Below, one piece after another: positions 1 through 8,732 of a stretch of DNA of 46,540 nt (position 1 is the stretch's first letter; every line of letters begins with the position of its first letter). Both the position numbers and the translations under genes were made by a program. The stretch spans positions 1-46,540 of the forward strand of contig NZHP01000019.1 in NCBI GenBank assembly GCA_002691465.1, in the 5' to 3' direction. Origin of the DNA: Gammaproteobacteria bacterium. GTDB taxonomy: Bacteria; Pseudomonadota; Gammaproteobacteria; Steroidobacterales; UBA11654. Below the pieces are notes generated by a model that was not told the DNA's origin, did no database searches, and saw nothing but the letters and a program-made list of their open reading frames with translations.

Positions 1-186
1 GTCATGGTGATCCTTATCAAACGAAACGACTTCGCCTTTATCCATTGCATGTCTCAGAATTGAGCAAGGAACTACCTTCTTTTTTTTGTATACCTCTGGA
101 ATTTCAGAATAGAACAGGCTGACTGCAACCGGGTTGCCTCTCACCTTCCCTCTAAGAGAATCGTCTAATGCATTTAGATCTACCAT
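1..186 (-). CDS. DUF169 family protein (N-terminal part, cut by window edge)
   Basis: An open frame runs on the minus strand from an ATG at 184-186 off the left edge, giving 62 codons with no stop. The peptide begins MVDLNALDD and contains RGNPVAVSLFYSEIP and then PCSILRHAMDKGEVVSF. This resembles the start of DUF169 proteins, where a PVAV-type strand is followed by a conserved Cys and an A-x-x-G-E segment. DUF169 has no settled function; some members occur near redox genes. It is divergent from the flavin-reductase-like gene, with 47 bp between the starts, so the two may share a promoter region. The family call rests on a short fragment. Confidence 0.6.
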   Translation of the reverse strand, partial: MVDLNALDDSLRGKVRGNPVAVSLFYSEIPEVYKKKKVVPCSILRHAMDKGEVVSFDKDHHD

Positions 187-233
187 TATTTTAATTATAG
201 TATTTATGTTGTAAAAAAGCTTAAAATCACAAT

Positions 234-1106
234 ATGTCATTTTGGAAAAAGAAAACTGAAAAGTGGGTAGAGAGCCCAATGCATAATAACTGGTATCAAT
301 CCAGCTCCTATTTTCTAAGTTCTTTCGCTCTAATCACCTCTGTAAGTGAGGACGGAATAACGAGTATTGGTCCTTATCAGTTGTCATTTCCATTTGGTGT
401 CATTGATCGAAGGGAATGGATTGTGATATCTCGACGTGGGTCAAATACATCAAGAAACTTACTAAGAAATAAAAAATGTGCTCTTAATTTTGTCGAATAT
501 GACAAAAAACATATCCCAAATATTGTTGATCTTGGGTATCCGGGTCAAGCTCCTGAAGAAAAAATGGAGGACTGCACTTTCGAACTGGAGGATACTCCCA
601 CAGAATCATTTGTCAGTGATCCCGAAAGGCCGAAAGTTATCAAAGAAGCTTTTCAAGTTTTCGAATGTGAACTGAATGACAATCCAGAAGATTTTCATTA
701 TGCAGGAACAGAATCTACAGAATATTTGCTTTTAAAAATTAATCATGTCCACCTCAGAGAAAGATGGAGGAATAATTTAGATAAAGGAAACGATATGGAA
801 ATACCAAATATGCCAATCAGTTTTGGCTTTAGAAATGCAAACCAGTTCTGGTTCGCAAAACATAAAAAAGCATTTTGGCTTCCAACTCCTGAGAACAAAG
901 GAGCAAAGCATGATGCGGTAATGTACATCGCAAATAGGCTTGATGAAGAAATTACTTTTACAGAAAATGCTTGTAAAGAATTAACTGGAATACCCAAAGT
1001 CTTTGTAAAAACTGCATTGAAAGGCATTGTAAAAGAGGCAAAAGGTCAAGGTATCACAACCATTGATAAAGCATTTATCGAGGAAGTGAATAGCAAAAGG
1101 CAATAG
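234..1106 (+). CDS. Flavin-reductase-like split-barrel protein with C-terminal PCP_red-like domain
   Basis: 290 aa, cytoplasmic, no signal peptide. Residues ~25-180 look like the FMN-binding split barrel of the flavin reductase/DIM6-NTAB family, including SRRGSNTSRNLLRNKKCALNF, where R-x-x-x-NL and xNF are typical. The last ~50 residues (FTENACKELTGIPKVFVKTA, then a Thr-Ile-Thr segment and an acidic helix) resemble the small PCP_red domain found at the C terminus of light-independent protochlorophyllide reductase subunit B and in some stand-alone proteins. The protein probably binds FMN or a related flavin; F420 is possible because this genome makes it. No photosynthesis genes are present. 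It heads a plus-strand run, with the next gene 4 bp downstream. The substrate is unknown. Confidence 0.65.
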   Translation: MSFWKKKTEKWVESPMHNNWYQSSSYFLSSFALITSVSEDGITSIGPYQLSFPFGVIDRREWIVISRRGSNTSRNLLRNKKCALNFVEYDKKHIPNIVDLGYPGQAPEEKMEDCTFELEDTPTESFVSDPERPKVIKEAFQVFECELNDNPEDFHYAGTESTEYLLLKINHVHLRERWRNNLDKGNDMEIPNMPISFGFRNANQFWFAKHKKAFWLPTPENKGAKHDAVMYIANRLDEEITFTENACKELTGIPKVFVKTALKGIVKEAKGQGITTIDKAFIEEVNSKRQ

Positions 1107-1110
1107 GCTT

Positions 1111-1728
1111 ATGTCACACCGAACAGACGCTTTACCAAAGTTAACAGGAATAAAACGCCTCATTAGAGAATTTAGATATCATGAATTTTCTAGGCAAAGC
1201 ATAGGGATCTTCCTTGTCAGTGTTTTTTGCTTTGAAACATCTCCACATTCAATATTTCCTTACGCATCTAATATTGCTGTAGGTCTTATTCTTCTGGGTC
1301 TAGCAACCCGAATGTTTGCATCAGGATTTGTCTTAAAAAATAAAGAACTTTCCACAACAGGGCCTTATGCATTTATAAGGCATCCTCTATACACGGGAAA
1401 TATAATGATTCTAATAGGCTTGTGTCTGATTAATGGTTTCTTTTGGTCTTTTATCATTGCATTTATTTTCTTCTGGTTTTATTACCCCGCTGCGATTGAA
1501 TATGAAGACAGAAAACTAAAATCACTTTTTCCAGATACTTGGGAAGAATGGGCATCTATCACTCCAGCACTGATGCCTAAAATCGATCTTAAAAATACCA
1601 TGAATGGCGAGATTTTTTCTAAATTAGATCTGAGAAGTTGGTCTATTAAAAAAAGTCTGATGACAAACTACGAACCAGTGATTGTTGTCTATGTTTTGAT
1701 CTGGCTTTTTATTGTTGCGCAAAGATAG
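1111..1728 (+). CDS. Isoprenylcysteine carboxyl methyltransferase (ICMT)/PEMT-like membrane methyltransferase
   Basis: 205 aa with about four hydrophobic segments (near residues 32-48, 54-72, 98-125 and 185-202). The signature GPYAFIRHPLYTGN at residues 84-97, followed by acidic Y-E-D at 131-133 and W-x-E-W at ~144-147, is the SAM-binding region of the ICMT/PEMT/NnrU-like superfamily. Bacterial members methylate small hydrophobic or isoprenoid substrates at the membrane; the substrate here cannot be inferred. The gene lies 4 bp after the flavin-reductase-like gene and 9 bp before the kinase-like gene, so it is probably co-transcribed. The family call is secure and the substrate is open. Confidence 0.75.
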   Translation: MSHRTDALPKLTGIKRLIREFRYHEFSRQSIGIFLVSVFCFETSPHSIFPYASNIAVGLILLGLATRMFASGFVLKNKELSTTGPYAFIRHPLYTGNIMILIGLCLINGFFWSFIIAFIFFWFYYPAAIEYEDRKLKSLFPDTWEEWASITPALMPKIDLKNTMNGEIFSKLDLRSWSIKKSLMTNYEPVIVVYVLIWLFIVAQR

Positions 1729-1737
1729 ACTAAGAAA

Positions 1738-2388
1738 GTGGAGCGCGAGGATCTATTAAAAATAATTTCTGAAAAGCTTGGCACCTCAGCTTCCATACCC
1801 ATATTTGAAGGCAATCAAGGCAGGCTCTTCAAAGTTGAAACTGATGAAAAAGCTTATCTGATTAAATCAGCCAATCAAGATCACTGGTGGTCTAAATCGA
1901 TCAACAGATGGAGCATCAGACATGAATTTAAAATCTATGAAATACTGAAAAATTTGGATGGCATACCAAAGTGCTATGGTCTAACAAAAGATGGATCTTT
2001 AGTCCTTGAATATATAGATGGAGAATCTTACAGAAGCAAACAATTCGAACTCAATGGGAATGATCAATTCTTCAACTCTCTCCTAGAGCTAATAAAATCT
2101 ATGCACGATAGGGGTATCGCTCACGGGGATCTAAAAAGAAAGGACAATCTCTTAGTTGGTGGAGACTTAAATCCATATCTGATTGATTTTGGAACCGCTT
2201 TAATCAAAGAAAATCGCAGCGGGCTTTTTAAAAAAATCATTTTCAATTTCTTAAAGAAAACAGATTTGAATGCTTGGGTTAAACATAAGTACAAGAGGTC
2301 TTATGATAAAATCTCAGAAAAAGACAAGGATTACTACTCACCAACTTTTGTAGAAAAGTTTTACAGAAAATTTATTAAACGGATTTAA
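1738..2388 (+). CDS. Lipopolysaccharide kinase (Kdo/WaaP)-like protein kinase fold
   Basis: 216 aa starting at GTG. It has the core of a kinase fold: a Gly-containing N-lobe (EGNQGRLFKV, residues 24-33), a candidate ATP-binding Lys at 43 in AYLIKS, a catalytic loop HGDLKRKDNLL at 129-139 (Asp131, Asn137), and the metal-binding LIDFGTA with Asp150. HGDLK followed by LIDFG is typical of WaaP/KdkA/RIO-type small kinases rather than Ser/Thr kinases. The target may be a sugar on the LPS core or lipid A, or a protein. No other LPS gene is nearby. Four bases separate it from the DUF5652 gene. Confidence 0.7.
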   Translation: MEREDLLKIISEKLGTSASIPIFEGNQGRLFKVETDEKAYLIKSANQDHWWSKSINRWSIRHEFKIYEILKNLDGIPKCYGLTKDGSLVLEYIDGESYRSKQFELNGNDQFFNSLLELIKSMHDRGIAHGDLKRKDNLLVGGDLNPYLIDFGTALIKENRSGLFKKIIFNFLKKTDLNAWVKHKYKRSYDKISEKDKDYYSPTFVEKFYRKFIKRI

Positions 2389-2391
2389 ATC

Positions 2392-2589
2392 ATGCTAGAA
2401 CCTCCATTGCTTTATTACTGGATAATTCCATTAATTATTTGGTCAACGGTATGGAAGCTAATTGCTTTATGGACATCTGCTAGAAATCGCCAATTGATAT
2501 GGTTCATATGCCTTGCTGTAACTAATACTGCGGGCATTCTTCCAATTCTTTACATCTACTATTACCAAAAAGATAAATCCCAAATATAA
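2392..2589 (+). CDS. Small membrane protein, DUF5652 family
   Basis: 65 aa with two predicted membrane helices: residues ~7-25 (LLYYWIIPLIIWSTVWKLI) and ~35-57. Between them sits ALWTSARNRQ, and the second helix contains the N-T-A-G-I-L-P-I-L-Y pattern of DUF5652 proteins. The function of the family is not known. The gene sits 4 bp after the kinase-like gene and 2 bp before the methyltransferase, so it belongs to the same transcript. The match to the family pattern and the tight spacing argue that it is real despite its size. Confidence 0.7.
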   Translation: MLEPPLLYYWIIPLIIWSTVWKLIALWTSARNRQLIWFICLAVTNTAGILPILYIYYYQKDKSQI

Positions 2590-2591
2590 AA

Positions 2592-3482
2592 ATGAAATAT
2601 ATTTTAGATTCGGGAATGGGTACAGAACTTGAAGCAAGAGAAATAAATATTCCTGATTGGAAAAAATCAATATGGACAGCCAATGCTCTTATTTTCAATC
2701 CTGATTCAGTCAAAAATATTCATATAGAAAACATAGAAGCCGGTTCCAATGTCATCATCACAAACAATTACTACGTCACACCAAATATTCTAAAAAGAGA
2801 AAACTTAGAGGCAGACTTTGAAAAACTTGTGCAATGCTCAATTGATATTGCTGAAGAAGCCAGATCGGGGTTTAAAAATATATTGATTGCTGGCTCCTTC
2901 CCTCCGATTGAGACCAGCTTTAGGCCCGATTTAACTCCTGATGATAAAAAACTTGTCTCATTTTATGACGATTTATTAGAAATAATGTATGGACAGGTGG
3001 ACTTAATTGTATGTGAGACCATGTGCTCAATCAGAGAGGGAATCATTGCAAGTGAAATTGCATCAAAAAAATTCGATGAAGTATGGTTAAGCTGGAATAC
3101 AAGAAGCATGGATGGATCTAAGTTGCCCAGCGGAGAATTACTAGAGGATGCCATTAATGCTGGAAACAAGATTGGAGTAAAATGCCAACTTTTGAATTGC
3201 ACAGCAACAAACTTGGTCACGGATCATCTAGAAACAATGAAGAAAGCCAATGAGTTTGGTGTCTATGCAAACTCTCGCGAATACAAAGAATCAAACCATA
3301 TAGAGGACTTGGGTAAGAAAATTGATCCGGACATATTCCATTATCATAATACTGTAGAGATAACGCCTAATGAGTATGCCAAACAGGCAAAAATATGGGC
3401 CGATGAGGGAGCTTATGTAATTGGAGGATGTTGCGATACCAGCCCTGCTCACATAAAGGCATTAGCTGAAATCATCAATTAG
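2592..3482 (+). CDS. Homocysteine S-methyltransferase family protein
   Basis: 296 aa, the normal length for the Pfam S-methyl_trans (MmuM/BHMT) family. The N terminus has LDSGMGTELEARE, matching the conserved D-G-x-x-G-T-x-L pattern. The zinc ligands are visible as Cys203 (LLNCTA) and the pair Cys280-Cys281 (GGCCDTSPAHI). Family members transfer a methyl group from S-methylmethionine, betaine or SAM to homocysteine to give methionine. The donor cannot be decided, so no symbol is given. It is the last gene of the plus-strand run. Its stop lies 8 bp inside the convergent aceE 3' end, leaving no room for an intergenic terminator. Confidence 0.85.
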   Translation: MKYILDSGMGTELEAREINIPDWKKSIWTANALIFNPDSVKNIHIENIEAGSNVIITNNYYVTPNILKRENLEADFEKLVQCSIDIAEEARSGFKNILIAGSFPPIETSFRPDLTPDDKKLVSFYDDLLEIMYGQVDLIVCETMCSIREGIIASEIASKKFDEVWLSWNTRSMDGSKLPSGELLEDAINAGNKIGVKCQLLNCTATNLVTDHLETMKKANEFGVYANSREYKESNHIEDLGKKIDPDIFHYHNTVEITPNEYAKQAKIWADEGAYVIGGCCDTSPAHIKALAEIIN

Positions 3483-6090
3483 ACAAAAGACCTTTTGCTT
3501 TTTTGATAATTGACTTCACGCTTATTCCAAAATGGTCTCTTAGAGCTTCTCGCGTTTCACTCAAGCCGTAACCATCTGTTCCGAGTGTTGTTAGACCGCC
3601 TGGAAAAAGATGCGAAATGCTATCTGGGAGCAAAGTAACCCAGTCGCTGACTGATAAAAAGTGTCCATCATGATCTTCTAAAATAGACTCGATGTATGAT
3701 TTTTTCTCAGAGTTCTTCGAGTCTCGATAATCTCTATGTAAAAGATTGTAACTGGTTACACTCCAAATATACGTTGGGATACCCTCTCCCTCTAAAGTCT
3801 CTTGTGCTTCAATGACCTCCTGCATAAGACTCCCACTCCCTAGCAGATGTATAGGCTTGCCTTTGAATTTTTTTAATAGGCTCTCAGAGGCTTCTTTAAA
3901 ACAATACATTCCATTCAAAATTCCTTCGCGGGAATCTTCAGGCATTGCAGGATGAGTATAGTTTTCATTGTATACAGTGATGTAATAAAAAATATCTTCT
4001 TTATCCTGATACATTCTTTTTATTCCATCTTGCATGATTACAGCTAACTCATATGCAAAAGCAGGATCGTAAGTCATCATATTTGGAACGATCGAAGCCA
4101 AAACATGGGAATGTCCGTCTTGGTGCTGAACGCCCTCACCATTTAAGGTCGTTCTACCCGCTGTTCCACCAATTAAAAAACCTTTGGTCATGGCATCACC
4201 ACATGCCCACACCATATCGCCAACCCTTTGCATTCCAAATATGGAATAAAAGATATAAATGGGAATCATTGGGAGTTGAAAGTGGGAATATGCCGTTCCT
4301 GCAGCCATGAATGATGCCAAAGCTCCTGCCTCACATATCCCTTCTTGGAGAATCTGTCCGTCTTTTGCTTCTTTGTAAGGCGAGATAGTTCCTGCATCAA
4401 CAGGCTCATAATTCTGCCCATCTGGCGAATAGATTCCTGCCTGTGAAAATAGCCCATCCATACCAAAGGTCCTTGCCTCATCTGGAATAATAGGAACTAT
4501 ATATGGTCCAATATTTTTATCTCTCAACATCTTCGACATCATTCTAACAAGAGCTAAAGTTGTTGATATAGTTCGGTCAATGCCATCTGTGAAGTCAGAA
4601 AATTGATCCATATCTGGCGCCTTTAAAGCTTTGCAATCATCAAATCTGATGGGTTGATAACCCCCAAGATCTTCTCTCATTTTATGCATGTATTTCATTT
4701 CATCTGAATCTTGATCAGGAACATAAAACTCTGCGGCAATACATTTCTCCTCAGAAAGTGGTATTTCAAGTCTTTTGGCAATTTCAATTCTCTCGTCATC
4801 CGACATAGTCTTCTTTTGGTGAGCTATGTTTCTACCCTCAGATCCTTCGCCTAAGCCATAGCCTTTTAGAGTTTTAACAAGAATAACAGTGGGCTTTCCA
4901 GATGATTTGGTAGCTGAATCAAATGCCGCATATAGCTTCTTGTGGTCAAATCCTCCTCGCTTGATTGCTTTTAGTTCATCATCACTTAAATTTGTCATGA
5001 TTGACTCAAGCTCTTTATTGTCTTTTACCCAGTGAGCTCTCTGTTCAGCTCCACTCGAAACAGAGTACATTTGGTACTCGCCGTCTAGCACTTCATCCAT
5101 TCTTCGCTGCATAACATCATTGTGATCAATTGCAAATAGTGAGTCCCACTCCGATCCCCAAATCACTTTAATTACATCCCATCCAGAACCCCTGAAAACT
5201 GCTTCCAATTCCTGAATGATTTTTCCATTGCCTCTCACAGGTCCATCCAATCTTTGCAGATTGCAGTTGACAACAAAAATTAAGTTGTCCAATTTTTCTC
5301 TTGAGGCAATATTGATTGTTCCTATTGTTTCAGGTTCATCCATTTCACCATCCCCAAGAAATGCCCAGACTCTTCCTCCTTCCTTGGTAAGCAAGCCTCT
5401 GTTTTCTAGATATTTAGTAAAACGAGCATAGTAAATAGAAGATACTCCGTTTAGGCCCATCGAAGCCGTTGGGCTTGGCCATAACTCCGGTCTCCTCCTT
5501 GGATGAGGATATGATGGGAGACCGCCATCTTTTTGTAGTTCTCTCCTAAAATTACCGATTTCTTCAATTGATAATCGACCTTCTAAAAAAGCTCTAGAGT
5601 AAATGCCTGGAGATGAGTGCGCTTGGATATTAAACATATCGCCCTGGTATTTATCAGAGCGTGATCTTATGAAATGGTTAAGAGCAACCTCAGTCATTGT
5701 CGCAGTGGATGCATAGGTTGCGATATGCCCTCCAAGGCCTTCTCCTAAATCATACGCTTGGAGAACCATGGCCATTGCGTTCCATCTAATGATATTTTCT
5801 ATTTTTGTTTCCATTTCAATATCACCTGGATAAGCAGGTTGCTCAGAGAGTGGAATTGAGTTCCTATAGGGTGTATTCAGTGTGGCCTCCGATAATGAGA
5901 TGCCATGGCTCAATGCGTAATTTTGCAATTCTCTAAGAAGCTCCTTGACCTCTTTATCTGTATAGCTTTCCTTAACTGCTTGTAAGGATTCAATCCATTC
6001 ATGGATCTCCATTCTCCATTGGCTTTGAAACTCATGAGTATCGCCTTGATCTATGGATGCGACTTGAGTATTTTTTTTAGATTCAGCCAT
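3475..6090 (-). CDS. aceE: Pyruvate dehydrogenase E1 component, homodimeric type
   Basis: 871 aa, close to the ~887 aa of E. coli AceE. It decarboxylates pyruvate with thiamine diphosphate and acetylates the lipoyl domain of E2. The TPP-binding motif is present: GDGEMDEPE from residue 246, ending at NCN around 275-277. Upstream are the AceE-specific IQAHSSPGIYSRAFLEGRL and PELWPSPTASMGL segments, and the C-terminal half contains the GRTTLNGEGVQHQDGHS segment. The start ATG (MAESKKN) fits the family. Unusually, neither aceF (E2) nor lpd (E3) follows: the downstream neighbour is the convergent methyltransferase gene. It is divergent from ilvD across a 121-bp gap. Confidence 0.97.
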   Translation of the reverse strand: MAESKKNTQVASIDQGDTHEFQSQWRMEIHEWIESLQAVKESYTDKEVKELLRELQNYALSHGISLSEATLNTPYRNSIPLSEQPAYPGDIEMETKIENIIRWNAMAMVLQAYDLGEGLGGHIATYASTATMTEVALNHFIRSRSDKYQGDMFNIQAHSSPGIYSRAFLEGRLSIEEIGNFRRELQKDGGLPSYPHPRRRPELWPSPTASMGLNGVSSIYYARFTKYLENRGLLTKEGGRVWAFLGDGEMDEPETIGTINIASREKLDNLIFVVNCNLQRLDGPVRGNGKIIQELEAVFRGSGWDVIKVIWGSEWDSLFAIDHNDVMQRRMDEVLDGEYQMYSVSSGAEQRAHWVKDNKELESIMTNLSDDELKAIKRGGFDHKKLYAAFDSATKSSGKPTVILVKTLKGYGLGEGSEGRNIAHQKKTMSDDERIEIAKRLEIPLSEEKCIAAEFYVPDQDSDEMKYMHKMREDLGGYQPIRFDDCKALKAPDMDQFSDFTDGIDRTISTTLALVRMMSKMLRDKNIGPYIVPIIPDEARTFGMDGLFSQAGIYSPDGQNYEPVDAGTISPYKEAKDGQILQEGICEAGALASFMAAGTAYSHFQLPMIPIYIFYSIFGMQRVGDMVWACGDAMTKGFLIGGTAGRTTLNGEGVQHQDGHSHVLASIVPNMMTYDPAFAYELAVIMQDGIKRMYQDKEDIFYYITVYNENYTHPAMPEDSREGILNGMYCFKEASESLLKKFKGKPIHLLGSGSLMQEVIEAQETLEGEGIPTYIWSVTSYNLLHRDYRDSKNSEKKSYIESILEDHDGHFLSVSDWVTLLPDSISHLFPGGLTTLGTDGYGLSETREALRDHFGISVKSIIKKAKGLLSN

Positions 6091-6105
6091 TCGTCATCAA
6101 ACAGT

Positions 6106-6133
6106 TTGTTGATTATTCACTTCTCGCTATAAA
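6106..6133 (+). promoter_or_regulatory. Candidate sigma70 promoter for ilvD and possibly the F420 genes
   Basis: TTGTTG (6106-6111), a 16-bp spacer and TATAAA (6128-6133) lie in the aceE/ilvD divergent gap, about 79 bp before the ilvD ATG. No leader-peptide gene or attenuator hairpin was noticed. Because the following genes are closely spaced, this could drive the whole ilvD-npdG-cof run. Confidence 0.3.
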
Positions 6134-6155
6134 AAAAGATTACTTTACCACGAGA

Positions 6156-6184
6156 ATTATACTTATGATCAGGAAATGAGATAA
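6156..6184 (-). promoter_or_regulatory. Candidate sigma70 promoter for aceE
   Basis: On the minus strand a perfect -10 hexamer TATAAT (6156-6161) lies 17 bp from a weak -35, TTATCT (6179-6184), about 65 bp before the aceE start. The -10 is convincing and the -35 is poor. No PdhR-like operator was recognised. Confidence 0.4.
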
Positions 6185-6211
6185 TATTATTCCTTAAATA
6201 ATGGATTAAGC

Positions 6212-8065
6212 ATGCCTGATTACAGATCTAAAACATCGACACATGGAAGAAATATGGCAGGAGCGAGAGCTCTCTGGCGAGCAACCGGCATGGGCGATGA
6301 TGATTTTGGTAAGCCAATCATCGCTATAGCAAACTCTTTCACTCAGTTCGTTCCTGGTCATGTCCACCTAAAGGATCTTGGTCAAATGGTTGCAAGAGAA
6401 ATTGAAAAATCAGGCGGAGTTGCAAAAGAGTTCAGCACTATTGCAGTTGACGATGGAATCGCCATGGGCCACTCGGGAATGCTTTATAGCTTGCCTTCAC
6501 GAGAACTAATAGCAGATGCTGTTGAATATATGGCAAATGCTCATTGTGCAGATGCGCTTGTATGCCTGTCGAATTGCGACAAAATTACACCGGGGATGCT
6601 GATGGCAACAATGCGGCTTAATATACCAACCATTTTTGTATCTGGCGGTCCAATGGAAGCGGGCAAAGGTTTAATAAAGGGTCAAGAAGCCAGTCTAGAT
6701 TTAATTGATGCAATGGTTTTAGCTGGAGATCCAACTGTTTCCGACGAAGAGGTTGAAAAAATTGAAAGATCTGCTTGCCCAACTTGTGGCTCATGTTCTG
6801 GTATGTTTACTGCCAATTCTATGAATTGCTTGGTTGAGGCTCTCGGACTTGCCCTCCCTGGCAATGGAAGTGTGCTAGCAACCCATATTGATCGCAAAGA
6901 ACTTTTCCTAAAAGCGGGAAGAATTATTGTTGAGCTCACAAAACAATACTATGAGAAAGACGATGAGAGCGTTCTTCCAAGAAACATCGCAAATTTGAAA
7001 TCATTCGAAAATGCCATGACCTTGGATATTGCGATGGGAGGCTCTACAAATACTGTGCTTCATATTCTCGCTGCTGCAAAAGAGGGCGAGCTTGATTTTG
7101 GAATGGATGACATAGATCGCTTATCCAGAAGAGTTCCTAACCTATGCAAAGTTGCTCCGAGCAGTAATTTCCACATGGAAGATGTTCATAGAGCCGGAGG
7201 AATAATGGCTATTCTTGGGGAGCTGGAAAAAGCAAAATTACTCAATTCTGAGAATAAAACAGTACACACAGAAACAATGCTCGACGCAATTAACGAATGG
7301 GATATCAATAGAAAACCATCCAAAGAAGTCAAAGAATTCTACTCTGCTGCGCCTGGAATGATCCCAACAACTCAGCCTTTCTCACAAAATAAAAGATACT
7401 CAGAACTGGATTTAGATCGTGAAAATGGATGCATTAGAGGCTCTGATAATGCGCATAGCCAAGACGGAGGATTAGCGGTATTAAAGGGCAATATCGCATC
7501 AGATGGATGCATTGTAAAGACTGCTGGTGTTGATGAAAAGATTCTAACCTTTAGTGGTCCTGCAAAAGTTTTTGAGAGTCAAGATGATGCGGTTGATGCA
7601 ATTCTTGGAGATGAGATTCTTGCGGGGGATGTCGTCGTTATTCGTTATGAAGGACCTAAGGGTGGGCCAGGCATGCAAGAAATGTTATATCCAACTAGTT
7701 ATCTAAAAGCAAAAGGGCTTGGTGAAAAATGTGCCTTAATCACAGACGGGCGATTTTCAGGCGGAACATCTGGTTTATCCATCGGACATATTTCTCCAGA
7801 GGCAGCATCAAAAGGCTACATTGCTCTAATCAAAGACGGAGACATAATAAATATTGATATTCCGAACAGGTCCATCAATGTTGATCTCTTGGATGAAGAT
7901 CTAGAAGTTAGAAGAAAAGAAATGTCCTCATTTGGAAAAAAAGCCTGGAAACCAAGAAATAGAGACAGGAAAGTTAGCTTGGCTCTACAGGCATATGCAT
8001 TATTGGCATCATCTGCATCAGATGGAGCCGTCAGACAAATAGAAGGAATTGGTGATGACGAGTAA
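6212..8065 (+). CDS. ilvD: Dihydroxy-acid dehydratase
   Basis: 617 aa, matching E. coli IlvD (616 aa). It dehydrates 2,3-dihydroxy-3-methylbutanoate and 2,3-dihydroxy-3-methylpentanoate in valine, isoleucine and leucine synthesis, using an Fe-S cluster and Mg2+. Cluster and metal residues are in place: CLSNCDK with Cys122, Asp123 and Lys124, and [10 protein letters not shown] with Cys195, the same numbering as E. coli. The C-terminal [12 protein letters not shown] segment is also typical. No other ilv gene is nearby. Its end overlaps npdG by 11 bp, so it probably heads the F420 transcript. Why a branched-chain amino acid gene leads an F420 operon is not clear. Confidence 0.97.
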   Translation: MPDYRSKTSTHGRNMAGARALWRATGMGDDDFGKPIIAIANSFTQFVPGHVHLKDLGQMVAREIEKSGGVAKEFSTIAVDDGIAMGHSGMLYSLPSRELIADAVEYMANAHCADALVCLSNCDKITPGMLMATMRLNIPTIFVSGGPMEAGKGLIKGQEASLDLIDAMVLAGDPTVSDEEVEKIERSACPTCGSCSGMFTANSMNCLVEALGLALPGNGSVLATHIDRKELFLKAGRIIVELTKQYYEKDDESVLPRNIANLKSFENAMTLDIAMGGSTNTVLHILAAAKEGELDFGMDDIDRLSRRVPNLCKVAPSSNFHMEDVHRAGGIMAILGELEKAKLLNSENKTVHTETMLDAINEWDINRKPSKEVKEFYSAAPGMIPTTQPFSQNKRYSELDLDRENGCIRGSDNAHSQDGGLAVLKGNIASDGCIVKTAGVDEKILTFSGPAKVFESQDDAVDAILGDEILAGDVVVIRYEGPKGGPGMQEMLYPTSYLKAKGLGEKCALITDGRFSGGTSGLSIGHISPEAASKGYIALIKDGDIINIDIPNRSINVDLLDEDLEVRRKEMSSFGKKAWKPRNRDRKVSLALQAYALLASSASDGAVRQIEGIGDDE

Positions 8066-8711
8066 ATCAAAAGTAATCGGTATATTTGGTGGAACAGGTG
8101 CCCTGGGATCTGCATTATCAAAAAAATGGTCAAAAACCGGGCATCAAATCATCATTGGCTCAAGAAATGCTGATAAAGCTATTTCAGTTGCTGAGGAGAT
8201 CAATGCTGAAATTGGAAATAACAATGTCACTGGGAGTGACTTAATGGAAACGGCAAAGAATTGCGGGATTGCCGTCTTGGCTGTGCCCTACTTCAGTCAT
8301 TCGGAAACACTAAATCAAATAAAGCCATTTCTGAGCGGAAAGATTTTGGTCGATACAACTGTCCCGCTCTCCAAACCTGTGACAAAAGTAAATCTTCCAA
8401 AGCAGGGTTCTGCAGCATTGGAGGCGCAAATGCTGCTTGGTGAAGAGGTACTTGTTGTGTCAGCTTTGCAAAATATTGGATCTCATTTGGTGGGCTCCCA
8501 GGAGAAGATTGATGCTGAAGTATTGGTATGCGGCAATTCAAATGATGCAGTTGATGAAGTAATCACTCTTATTGGTGACCTTGGTCTGCAATGCTGGCAT
8601 GCTGGTTCAATTGAAAACTCAGCTGCAGCTGAGGCATTAACCTCAGTGCTTATTTCGATCAATCAAAAGCACAAATTGAAGTCATCAGGCATAAAAATTA
8701 CCAGCCGTTGA
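8055..8711 (+). CDS. npdG: F420H2:NADP+ oxidoreductase (NADPH-dependent F420 reductase)
   Basis: 218 aa from the ATG at 8055. TTG and GTG codons at 8049 and 8052 are in frame, but the AGAAGGA at 8041-8047 is best placed for 8055. The N terminus [18 protein letters not shown] is the dinucleotide-binding fold with the G-G-T-G-x-L-G pattern of F420-dependent NADP reductases, followed by [11 protein letters not shown] (Ser-Arg favours NADPH). VLAVPY and [11 protein letters not shown] are also family features. It moves hydride between NADPH and F420. It overlaps ilvD and sits 21 bp before cofE, so context strongly supports the F420 role. Confidence 0.9.
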   Translation: MTSKSKVIGIFGGTGALGSALSKKWSKTGHQIIIGSRNADKAISVAEEINAEIGNNNVTGSDLMETAKNCGIAVLAVPYFSHSETLNQIKPFLSGKILVDTTVPLSKPVTKVNLPKQGSAALEAQMLLGEEVLVVSALQNIGSHLVGSQEKIDAEVLVCGNSNDAVDEVITLIGDLGLQCWHAGSIENSAAAEALTSVLISINQKHKLKSSGIKITSR

Positions 8712-8732
8712 TACAGAAGCTCAATAATTTAA

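Noticed and set aside
743-1027. Antisense open frame opposite the flavin-reductase-like gene, and similar antisense frames elsewhere
   Set aside because: Low-complexity translations without family features lying opposite confidently assigned genes; treated as shadows.
8049-8054. TTG or GTG start for npdG
   Set aside because: AGAAGGA at 8041-8047 is better spaced for the ATG at 8055, and the family fold starts there.
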